64,000 nucleotides of DNA from Impatiens glandulifera (Eukaryota > Streptophyta > Magnoliopsida > Ericales > Balsaminaceae), in contig NC_061867.1 of assembly GCF_907164915.1 (NCBI RefSeq), positions 34,035,751 to 34,099,750 of the forward strand. Direction: 5' to 3'. Below, one piece after another: positions 21,975 through 32,069 of this stretch. The notes under the pieces were generated by a model. The model searched no databases, had not been told where the DNA came from, and worked only from the letters and a program-made list of their open reading frames with translations. The position numbers and the translations under genes are program-made. Position 1 is the first letter of the stretch; each line of letters opens with the position of its first letter.

Positions 21975-24686
21975 ATGGGTCGTGATTCTGTCCTCTTCAC
22001 TCACATCTTTCAAGTAGATTTCGAAGAAATTCGAACCAACGGATCGACGGAGGAAAAACAAGTGCTGAATCTCATATCTGCCTCAGGTCTTGAACACTTT
22101 CTAAATGGACCGTTCGTCCTGTATCAAGACGCGGTCATGGAATTTTTCCAAACCGCTATACTCAATGAAGGAGTTATATCCGCGATGGTCGGTGGAAAAC
22201 CGTTCAAACTCACAAAAGAATCGGTTGCTGAAGTGCTCCGCTTACCGACGGAAGGGAGTGACTTCTCGGTAGAAACAGACGAGGATGTACTCCTTGCGGT
22301 TTGTTATGATGTATCGGATACTAAAGAACCGATAGTGGTGTCTGGTAAGAAAACCGACCTCAAACCAGAATACAGGCCACTTTGCGAGATTTTCTCAAAG
22401 TCGGTTCAAGGAAGAGGAGGCAACTACGATAGCCTCACACGCTCGAAAATTGAGATGATAGCCGGCTTGGTCAGAGGCATTAGGATCAACTGGGCCAATG
22501 TTATTTTCTCCAATCTGTGTGAGATGGTGGATCCGTCTTCAAAACGGTCGTGGGGATATGCCGTTCCACTCGGCAAGCTGATGCGCCACTCAAATGCCGA
22601 AACCGGCCCGGGTGTTTTTATTCCTTCCAGCAAGATAATAAAATCCACCCACTTTCTGAAACCAGCGGCCAAAACGAGAAGAGTGAAGGTCTCAGCCGGT
22701 AAACAATCAAACACTCGTCCTAGAAATCGCAGCCTAGAAAGAAAAAGGCTCCGGCGGGTGAACAGTTCGGAAGCAAGGCGGTTCCGCACACGTCCGGATC
22801 GGCTAATATTCAAGCCGATACTCCTAATCCGGAGGACTCTGCAACTAGCTCTAGCCAGACCAACTCCAATAACACCGAGGAGAATCAATTAGACAAAGGA
22901 AAGGAGAAGGTGGTCGAAGAACAACCGGCCAGAAATGTTAGTGATGAAACCGGTTCAGCCAGACGACTGGAGGTATTTCAAACCGCAGACGACAATGTTC
23001 GGAAATTGGGAAAGGAACTTGTCTCCCAAATAATAGAGAAACTTTCGAGCAGGCTCATGCTGTGAGCAATATCTATTATCAATGGGCCTTGGAACGGCAG
23101 GAAGTCTGTTATGCTGACATGTTACCAGCGCATCCCGCTCATCAGAGATATGAAAAAATGGTGGAGATGGAAAGGTCGGTGCTCGACCTTACGAAGACTA
23201 AGAGCGTAGTCACCGCTCTTCGAAGAGGTAGGATGGTTGAACCGCACGCCCGGTTGATAGAACTCACCGTCCACATCCGTCACCTTCATCAAAAGAAAGT
23301 CTCTGAAGAGGAGAAAACCCAGCTCGATGCATTAGTGCTGGAAATGCTAACGGCTAAGGAACGGGAGCTCAACGATGAGATGACGCGGTTAGAATCGGAA
23401 CCCGCTCATCAAGAAGCTTCACACTTTTCCAGACCTCATCCTGAAGGTAATGACGGTAACGAATCCAACGGCGGTCCAGATCCGAATGAGGCTGAGAATG
23501 CCCCTCCTCCACCGGAATCCACGGTCAACAACATTGAAACCGAAACAGATACTCTGCTCACCGATCGGCGTGGGTCTCCACAAACCGACAAAACGCCGGT
23601 GCCTGCTCTAAACAAGGACAAGGTCATGGACTTAATAGAGAAATTTGTTAATGATGACATCATGCCGTGGCAGAAGAAAATGAAGGAAAAAGTGACGAAA
23701 TCCAACTGGTTGATTGAGTTTACCGGTGAAAAAATGAACTCTGTAGTCCAACGGCTTACAGCTGTTGAAGATAACTACGGCCTAACCGATCAACTGTTTA
23801 GCTCCACGATACAAAGAACGACAAATCTGGAGACCGGTCTTGCTCACACCGACCAACGGCTCGGTTTAATGGATCAAAGGCTAGTGACACTTGAAGAGGG
23901 TCGCAACAATACCGCCCAACAACTTACGACAACGGATCAAAGAATGACATTTCTTGAAGAGGGTTTGTTCCAATCCAGCAACCAGGCAGATTAATTACTT
24001 GGAAGAATGGCAACGCTTGAAGAAAAGTATGCCCAGACCGAAGCCGAGCTCAAGGCGGTCTCCGAACAGCTGGCGGAGATGATAGCGGCCAAGCTAGCAG
24101 CCGACGAAGCGCTTGAGAAAGCTAATGAGATTGCGGCTCAGAAGATCCAAAATGCCGAAGATGAGAACATACGTATTCAGAAGGAAAGGGAACAGGCAGA
24201 TGCGAGTCTGGCCAACATGTTCAAGTGATAGAAGATGTCGCACCGGAACAAGCGGTTCAAGCAAATGAGGATTCGGCTAGGCTGTTCCAACAACACTTAA
24301 TATTGGAGGAAATAGAAGAAAGAAAGAAATCCTCGAAGGCAGCTGCTCCAACAACCGGACCGGTAACCAGAAAAAGAAAGGCCTCCAAAAAGGCAGCGGC
24401 TAAAAAGCTATTGGCCGACATTGCTAAACCGGTTGCTGCTCCTCCACCCAACCCGGTTTCACCAGAAGTTGAAGAGGTCGAGGAAGTGGATATACCGCTG
24501 AACAAAAGAGCGCGGGGTCTCGATGCGGTTCCAATCAGATCGGTTCCCTCACAGGATTTACCATTCACCGGAACCTCGGGCGGTCAAGCTTCTTCCTCCA
24601 GAGTTGGCGTCGATCCCAGCAATCCGGAAAAGGGAGTGATGGCTGATTACCTACGGGAGAGATACATGCCTAAGAGGAGGGAATAG
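21975..24686 (+). pseudogene. Accessory ORF C (family C), long form with basic and coiled-coil tail
   Basis: Starts MGRDSVLFTHIFQVDFEE. The first ~230 aa are the shared accessory domain (ASGLEHFLNGPFVLY, VMEFFQTAIL, LRLPTEGSDF, LKPEYRPLCEIFSKSVQGR, INWANVIFSNLCEMV). The remaining ~670 codons are low-complexity: basic stretches, a helical region with repeated TDQR/LEEG words (about 23760-23990), an Ala/Glu-rich coiled coil (about 24007-24228), a nuclear-localisation-like RKRKASKKAAAKK (about 24369-24408) and a KKRE-like end. Frameshifts near 22700-22880 and 23050, a stop at 23992-23994 and a shift near 24225 break it. It lies next to the polypurine tract. I take this as the ancestral form because family T keeps only this type. 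Confidence 0.7.
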
Positions 24687-24760
24687 AAGTTTTAATTATC
24701 TATTGCTTATGTTAACTCTATTATATTTCCTACTTTTATATATATATAAAGTATTTTTGA

Positions 24761-25018
24761 AAACCGGCCTACAATTTACTTCTTACATGGTTTTGATTAT
24801 TTTAATTAAAATAATCAAAAAGGGAGAAATTGATAAGATAAAATTTTTCTTCAAAAACAAATTTTTCAAAAAATTTTCCAAAATTTGTCTAAAAATTTTT
24901 CTAAGTCTTTTTCAAAAATCCGGCCAAAGAAACTTTTAAAACAACCGGCCTACAATTTACTTCTTACATGGTTTTGAATATTTTAATTAAAATAATCAAA
25001 AAAGGAGAAATTGTTAGA
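24761..25018 (+). repeat. Duplicated polypurine-tract region
   Basis: About 77 bp at 24761-24837 recur at 24942-25018, from ACCGGCCTACAATTTACTTC through TTTTAATTAAAATAATC to GGAGAAATTG. The second copy abuts the 3' LTR and is the working tract (24998-25011). The first is followed by TGATAAGATAAA, which resembles the LTR start. Confidence 0.85.
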
Positions 25019-26268
25019 TAAAGTAGACCGTTTAAATAAAGAACTTAACAAATATAAACTCCCTGTGCAGGAACGGTTAAGAACTAGGATCGGTCAAAAA
25101 TATGATCGGTCAAGAATCCAACCGATCAAGAAAACAAGACCGGTTAGAAGAAGAAGCAGAAGATGTATCCAAAACCGGAAAGATATCCGGTTAACCTGAA
25201 GCTATGAACAACCGGTAGACATCCTAAACCAAAATGCATTCAACCGGAAAACCAATGAAGAGACTACTTAAGAAAGAAGTCAGAACTATCAAATTAAGTA
25301 CAATCTACAAATCGGTGCAAACAGATACTTTGAGTATCTGCGGAAGATGATACCAAATGAACAGACTGTAAAATTGCCATATCCATACAAGTTCGGTGAT
25401 ACTCTGCAGGCTGCAGAAGATCGTCTGAAGAGATCTTTCCACTTTGGGATAAGTCAGAGGCGCAACCTTCCAGGTGTAGGCAACTGTCCAACCGACAGTT
25501 GCTACAATAAGTAAAAGACAAACCTAGCCGGTTTGACCTATGCCTTGGGAGCTTAAACCGCCAGTACTGCAACACTGAACCTCTGCTCAACCAATCAGAT
25601 TCAAGGAGAAGAAATGTGACCGTTGGCACATTTCACCTATAAAAGAAGGAGCTGAAGAGGAGTAGATGAAGTTACTAGTTCCATCAGCTACAAGTTCTAA
25701 GAGTTATTAATTACAAGTTTATCTCTATACAAGATTCAAAGTTTAAGTGTGTATTTGAAGTGAGATTACAATTTCGGTGAGAATTGTACGAGTGTTTATC
25801 GAGCAGCAAATAAGTCTCGATCGGATATTATGTTTGTGTATTCCTTAGTGAATATCCTTCTCGCGGTTTCGAGAAGAAGGGGTGACGTAGGAGTTTTATC
25901 TCCGAACATCCATAAAAACTTGTCTTGTTCTTTACTTTCTGTCGGCTCTACGTTCTAACCGACTTATACTAACCGACTCATACCGCTCTAACCGATTAAC
26001 ATCACTTTAACCGATTTACTGAAGCTCAAACCGACCTACTAAACTCCAAACTGACTTTATCAAAATCTATCTTTATTCATCCTGTGTGCGTGTTGCTTCA
26101 ACCTGAAATAAACCACTTCCGCACTTGAACTCGGTTCAAGGGTTTGTGACAATTTGTGTAGTATTGAAACCCGGTGTTAAACTCTAACCGGATTAAACAC
26201 CAACCGTTGAGTCCGAAGGTGTAAACCGGCCGGACTCCGGTTCCCCATCCGCGATCTAGATCCTAACA
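25012..26268 (+). repeat. Family C 3' LTR
   Basis: From TGTTAGATAAAGTAG to GATCCTAACA, with TATAAAAG at 25638-25645. Paired with the 5' LTR at 12559-13831 and followed by target copy ATTAC and hAT sequence. Confidence 0.93.
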
Positions 26269-27834
26269 ATTACACTTATCTTGGGCCCAAAATCCAAAAT
26301 GAATTGATACAGATATTGGCATCTAAATTAAGAAGTTTAATTGTTGCAAAAGTTAAGCATGCAAAGTATTTCATTGCGATACTTGATTGCACTTCAGATG
26401 CAAGTCATGAGGAACAAATGTCCCTTGTAATTAGATGTGTGGATGATTCAGAAAATGCAATAGTGGTTGAAGAATTTTGGATTGGATTTTTAAAGTTAAT
26501 GAAACTTATGGGATTGGGCTTTTTTAGAGCTTAAAAATATTTTGAGCAATCTCGAACTTGCGATTGACGATATAAGAGGTCAAGGATATGACAATGGATC
26601 TAATGTGAAAGGCAAGCACAAGGGTGTATAAAATAGATTACTTGAAATTAATCCCAGAGCTTTCTACACTCCATGTGGATGCCACAGTCTTAATCTCACA
26701 CTATGTGATATGCTAATTTGTTGTCCTAAAGCGATGTCCTTTTTTGGTGTTATACAACGCATATATTCATTATTCTCTTCTTCTACCAATCGGTGGAAAA
26801 TCTTCAAAGATCATGTACAAGGTCTTACGGTCAAGCCATTATCACAAACACGATGGGAAAGCCATGTTGAAAGTGTGAAGCCCATAAAAGACCAGACTTC
26901 AAAAATACGAGATACTTTAATTGTTTTGGCAAACACTTCTTAGGACTCAAAAATAAAGAGTGAAGCTGAGGGCTTGGCATCATTTGAACTTGAGAATTTT
27001 GAATTCCTAACCGGAATGATAATTTGGTACAGGTTATTATATGAGATTAACATTGTCAGTAAGTTTCTCCAATTAGAAAAAATGGATATTGATGTTGCTA
27101 TCGGACAGTTAAAAGGGCTTATTTCTTTTCTCCAAGATCTTAGAGAATCTGGATTTGATCAAGCCTTGGTTCAAGTCGAACATATTGCAAGTGAAATGGG
27201 AATTGAACCTATTTTCCTAGAAAAACGTATCATTCGGAGAAAGAGACAATTTGATGATATCAATAGTGAAGACGTAACTCAATCTCCTAAAGAATCTTTT
27301 CGAGTTAATTACTTCTTATTTATAATTGATCAAGCTCTTTCTTCACTTCAAACTCAGTTTGAGCAATTTCAAAAGTACGAAGAAACCTTTGGGTTTTTAT
27401 TTAGTTTGGAAAAGTTGAAGTCTATTGATGATGATAGTCTCTTGAGCTCATGTGTCAATCTTCAAAATTCTTTAACACATGATGGGTACTCCGATATTGA
27501 TGGATCAGATTTATTTCTAGAACTAAAGTTGTTAAGACATTCATTACCCGGAGAAGCAAAAAGAGCGATTGGTGTGCTGAATTATTTGAAAACAATGGAT
27601 GGTTGTTATCCAAATTCCTATATCGTATATCGAGTTTTGCTGACTATATGAGTTACTGTTGCATTTGTGGAAAGGAGTTTTTCGAAATTGAAGTTGATTA
27701 AAACTTATCTTCGATCAACTATGTCACAAGAAAGACAAAATGAGTTAGCTATGTTATCTATCGAGAAAATTTTTATTGAGAAAGTTGATTATGTAAACTT
27801 GATCAAGACTTCCGCTTCAAAAAATGCGAGATGA
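26269..27834 (+). pseudogene. hAT transposase, C-terminal half
   Basis: Continuation of the gene split by copia. Visible family landmarks are [13 protein letters not shown] (first catalytic Asp region), GQGYDNGSNVKGKHKG (second Asp region), CGCHSLNL, TRWESH, and the hAT C-terminal dimerisation region (VAFVERSFSKLKLIK near 27655-27705) before the stop at 27832-27834. In-frame stops or shifts occur near 26532, 26628, 26941 and 27649. The longest surviving open stretch is 26974-27651. Confidence 0.85.
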
Positions 27835-28081
27835 GTAATATTCAAGTGACTATGTACTAGTTCGGAACATTAATTTTATATTTTGTTTGGATGTTATTTG
27901 TTTTTTTAGTATTTACTTATGACATATTGTTTTGATGATATTTTATTTTTAGAATTAATCTTACTAATACTATTATATTTAAATCGATAAAAAAATATAT
28001 GTATGAATTTTAAGCTTTGAGGGCACCAAGTTTTGTGCTCGCCTCAGGCCTCGAAATCTCAGGTCCGACACCGTAGAGATT

Positions 28082-30000
28082 ATATTTTTATAGTATGCGA
28101 GAAATTACATCTTTATTAGATCATTTATCGACATTTAATGAAACTGTTAATGATCTGGAGGTCTTGGAAATAAACTACGATGATGAAGATTTAACTCTAT
28201 TTCTTTTGTGTTCGTTGCCCCCATCGTATATCACGTTTCATGATACTATTTTATTTAGTCATAAAATTATCACAACTAATAATGTTTATGATGCATTATT
28301 CTATGAGGAGAAAATAAAACACCTTGTTAATCATTCTGATGGTCCGGTAGATGACTTTATTGCTGGAGGGAGAACTCAAAAAGGGTTTCAAAAGGTATCA
28401 AACAAATTGATAAAATTCAATAAATCTTTGAAAGACTTGCAATTATTGTAAGAAAGGTGGCCACATAACATCTAAGTGTTGGAAAAAACAAAATAAAATT
28501 AAGAAATAGGATGGCATTCTACCCGAAAAGTATACATAAAATTTCGACGAAACTATAATTGCTCAAGTCAAAAACAGTGAACTCCTCATGGCTTTTGTTT
28601 GAGATGCAAGATTGCAAGATGATTGGATACTCGATTCTGGTTGTACGTATAAAATGTGTATCAATTGGGACTAGTTTTCAACATATTATATAGTTTCTAA
28701 AGGTGTTGTGTTAATGAAAACCATTCATTATCTAAGCTATTAGGTATATGAACATTAAAAATTAAGATATTTGATGGAAATTTTCGAATACTTAATCATG
28801 TGAGACATGTTCCTAATTTGAAGAGAAATATTATTTTTCTTAGTACCCTCGATTCAAAAGTTTACAAGTTTACTATTGAAAGTAGAGTTATGAAAGTTAG
28901 TATATGCGTACTTGTTGTGATGAAAGTGAAAGAAAACTTGGTATGTTATTTGTTCTTAAAAATTCCATAGTTTTAGGCGATGTTGATGTCTTCACCGCCT
29001 TGTTATCTGATGATGGAACGATGATGACGTTACAAAGTTATTGCATATGCGATTTGGTCATATGAGTGAGAATGACATGACCGAGTTAAGAAAGCGAGGA
29101 CATCGTGATTGGACGAATATTAGCATTGCTTCCTCGACAAACATAAAAGATTTAGGTTCATTTAAGAAATCTACGACACTAAAAGAACACTTTATTATAT
29201 TCAATATGATCTCTAAGGCTAACTAAAGTACCTTTTATCGGATGTGACTATTATATGTTGACAATTATTGATGATTTCTCTATAAAAGTTTGGGCTTTTT
29301 TTTAAAATAGAAGAGTGTTGTGTTCTCTAAGTTTAATGAGTGGAAGATTATGATTGAGAATTACACTTGGAAGCCAATAAAAAATTTGCATACAAATAAT
29401 GGTTCATAGTTTTGTTTTGAAAAGTTCAATACTTTATGTATGACTAAAGGAATCTTGAGGTTCCACGTAGTGTCTAAAAATTCACAACAGAATGGTGTGA
29501 CAAAAAAGATGAATAAAATGTTTTGTATGCTTTTTAATACTGATTTGAAAGTTGTTTTGGGTTGAAGTTGTAGTTTCAACATGTTTTCCCGTTAATCGGT
29601 CTCCATCCACTACGATTGATAAATAGACTCCGCAAGAAGTATGAAATGATATTCCTTATAGTTATTCTAATTTCTAAATTTTTGGTTGTTCTACATATGC
29701 TCATTATGATGAAGGAAAATTAGAGGCCCAATCTATGAAGTGTATTTTCATCAGATACAAGTCCAATTTAATGGGGTATAACTATGGTGTCCTAAAACTA
29801 GAAAGGTAATAATTACTCAAAATATTATTTTGATGAGACACCTATGTTAAATGCTACACCCCTTATATCTTCTTGTGATAAGATTGAGAAAATATCTAAC
29901 ATTTCTCGATATAATATTAAACAAAAATTTAGCAAGAATGTGGAGTTTGAGACTAGATCAAAATCTGAACTTATGACAATACCGTTAACTTTACTAGAAT
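28082..30000 (+). pseudogene. Family X gag to integrase, heavily decayed
   Basis: Resumes the gag interrupted by hAT. The 28095-28451 frame has the UBN2-type motifs FNETVNDLEVLE, LFLLCSLPPSYITF and VYDALFYEEKIKHLV. Then follow a zinc-knuckle remnant (CKKGGHITSKCW, about 28447-28483), a protease remnant (DDWILDSGC, about 28620), GAG-pre-integrase (LHMRFGHMSENDM, about 29041), and an integrase remnant (LTIIDDFS near 29260; a FGCSTYAHY-like piece near 29683). Many stops. Sequence then runs straight into the LTR at 30001 with no reverse transcriptase. Confidence 0.78.
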
Positions 30001-30150
30001 TGTCAACTTAGTAAAAAGTTTCATCCTCCACCCATTGTTTTTCTCGTTTTGGGTTTCTACGTAAATATTGTGTTATTATCTGTTTTCTTTGTTTATACTT
30101 AATCTCTTCTTTATCTTGTTCAGTTTCAAATCCATATTCGTTTTTCAACA
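30001..30150 (+). repeat. Family X LTR, shared second copy
   Basis: A 150-bp TGTCAACTTAGTAAAAAG ... TTTTTCAACA unit matching 10501-10653. It is followed immediately by ATTGGTATTAAAGCC, a primer-site remnant, so it serves as the end of the first copy and the start of the second. Confidence 0.75.
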
Positions 30151-31400
30151 ATTGGTATTAAAGCCTCCATACTTTTTTATTATAACACTATATATGTTTT
30201 TCGGAGATATCGATGATGAAGTATTTCCATTGTTAGATCACAACACAAGATTTTCTTTATGATAGATAAAATGGCGATGATTGCTCACTCTAATCGATTT
30301 AGACAAAACATTACTAGGGTTTTACTACGTATGACAAAAAGTTTTACTAGTAAGTTGCATCTTAAGTAAATATTATATTTTCAACGTATGAGAGAAGTTA
30401 CATCTTTAAAAGATTATTTATTGACATTTAAAGAAATTGTTGTTGATTTGGAGGTCTTGGAAAACAAGTATGATGATGAGATATAACTTTGATTCTTCCG
30501 TGTTCGTTGCCCCATCGTATATGACGTTTCATTGGACTATTTTATTTAGTCGTGATGTTGTCACAACTAATCATGTTTATGATGCATTATTCTTTAAGGA
30601 AAAGATAAAATACATTGTTAATCATGATGATGGTCTGAAAGAGGGCCTTGTTACTAGAGGGAGAGAACTCAAAAAAGGGTTTCAAAAGGATATCAAACTA
30701 ATGGATCAAATTCAAGAAATCTTTGGAAGACTTGAAATTATTGTAAGAAAGAATGCCACATAACATATGAGTGTTGGAAACTATATAATAAAATTAAGAA
30801 ACAAGATGGTATTCTAACTGAAAATTAGACAAAAAAATTCGGCGAAACTAGTATTGCTAAAGTTGAAGACAGTGAACTCCTCATAACTTTTATTTGCGAT
30901 GCAAGTTCGCAAGATGATTGGATACTCGCTTCTAGAAGTACGTACAATATTTGTCCAAATCAGGATCAATTTTCAACATATGATACAGTTTTCAAAAGTG
31001 TTGTGTTAATGGAAAATAATTCATCATGTAAGGTCGTGGGTATATAAACAATAAAAATCAATATGTTAGATGGAGCTTTTCGAATATTTGATAATGTGAG
31101 ACATGTTCCTGATTTGAAGATAAATATTATTTTTTTAGTACCCTCGATTTAAAAGGGAACAAGTACACTATTGAATGTGTAGTTATGAAGGTTAGTAAAT
31201 GTGTACTTGTCGTGATGAAAAATGAAAGAAAACCTAACATGTTTTATGTTTTTAAAAATCCATAGATTTTGTGATGAAGAGTTCGATATTGTATGCTGGA
31301 CTTAAAGAATTATGTGGCACCACACAATGTCTAAAGAATCACAACAGAATGATGTGGCAGAGAGAATGAGTACGACTTTCATGGATAAGACGTGTTGTAT
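30151..31400 (+). pseudogene. Family X second internal region, gag to integrase fragments
   Basis: Repeats the order of 28082-29500 in shorter form: gag pieces at 30380-30760 (TFKEIVVDLEVLE; LKEGLVTRG), a zinc-knuckle/protease remnant near 30760-30950, and an integrase tail piece near 31330-31390. About 150 bp near 30310 present in the first copy is missing. No third LTR is found. Confidence 0.65.
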
Positions 31401-32060
31401 GCTTGTAGACACTCATTTTGTACTCTCCAATTAATTTTATAGTTTATATTTTTAATAAATCACTAGCATATTTTCATACAAAATCCTAATACAGGCTCAT
31501 TGCACAGAGTATTAAATAAACAATTATATATTTTTAAGGTGATTGAGCTGTTAATTGGATTTCAAAAATAGTTGATATTTCAAACTTTTAATAAATTAAT
31601 GTGATAATAGTGTAAATTAAAATAATTTGAGCTATTATTATATTTAATGTATTTAAAACATTATTTTAATTAGGTCTTAAATAGAAATGATCTTCAGTCT
31701 TAAATAGATTTCAAGACAACATTTTTTAAAACTAAAATGGTTAGTTTTTATTTAATTTTAACAAATTAATTCTTAAGACTAATTTTGATTTTTTCTTTAT
31801 TGCATTATATTAAATAATTTAGTTTAGGAGTCAATTGTTAGTTAATTAGGAGTCTTAGGAAAATTATAATTGTTGTGGTATAAGATTTAGTCTTTGTTTA
31901 TTTAATTACAATAAATTAATTAGTTTAAAATTAGTTAATTACTTTTGGCCAAAAAAATTTAAGGCTAATTTTTGACTAAGTCTTCTGAGTTTTCATTTAA
32001 GTTGTTAGATATTAGTTAGTAAATATTTCTTTTGAAATTATTTGGTTTATGATTAATATT
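31400..32060. other. AT-rich spacer, no gene
   Basis: Very AT-rich with repeated TTAATTAG/TAAATTAATT words. Nothing else recognised. Confidence 0.5.
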
Positions 32061-32069
32061 TTCTAAATT

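Larger units (their letters stand above)
12559..26268 (+). mobile_element. Copia 'family C' element, Sirevirus-like, 13.7 kb, full length
   Basis: It is bounded by the 5-bp duplication ATTAC (12554-12558 and 26269-26273). It has a 1.27-kb 5' LTR and a 1.26-kb 3' LTR, both TGTTAG...CCTAACA. Order inside: an unexpected 168-bp hAT piece, primer site, gag, protease, integrase, reverse transcriptase, RNase H, three accessory ORFs (A, B, C), polypurine tract. Integrase before reverse transcriptase makes it Ty1/copia. The large gag with a C-terminal extension, a PPT of the GGAGAAATTG type and ORFs after pol point to the Sirevirus/SIRE lineage. Counting by hand I find roughly 48 substitutions and one 17-bp indel between the LTRs, about 4%. 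Confidence 0.93.
10979..28073 (+). mobile_element. hAT transposon with nested copia element
   Basis: It is flanked by a perfect 8-bp duplication TAGAGATT (10971-10978 and 28074-28081). The ends are imperfect inverted repeats, CAGGCCCGGACCT on the left and the complement of CGGTGTCGGACCT on the right. Both subterminal regions also carry inverted GCCTCAGGCC-type motifs. Without the 13.7-kb copia insertion the element is about 3.4 kb, typical of an autonomous hAT. It encodes a broken transposase of the TTF-zinc-finger/DUF4371 (ZMYM1-like) group. Confidence 0.9.
10501..31400 (+). mobile_element. Copia 'family X': two small-LTR copies sharing an LTR, split by hAT
   Basis: A Tork/TNT1-like copia remnant. 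The order is LTR (10501-10653), primer site and gag start, the hAT insertion (10979-28073), gag to integrase (28082-30000), a second LTR (30001-30150), then a second, shorter internal region that fades out near 31400. Sequence on both sides of the hAT joins smoothly to match the uninterrupted second copy at about 30320-30420. No reverse transcriptase or RNase H is present between integrase and the second LTR, so this form was internally deleted. All frames are heavily broken. Confidence 0.75.

Noticed and set aside
19632..24686. Envelope gene of a Sirevirus
   Set aside because: No signal peptide, membrane anchor or glycoprotein-like layout is visible in A, B or C; position after pol is the only similarity.
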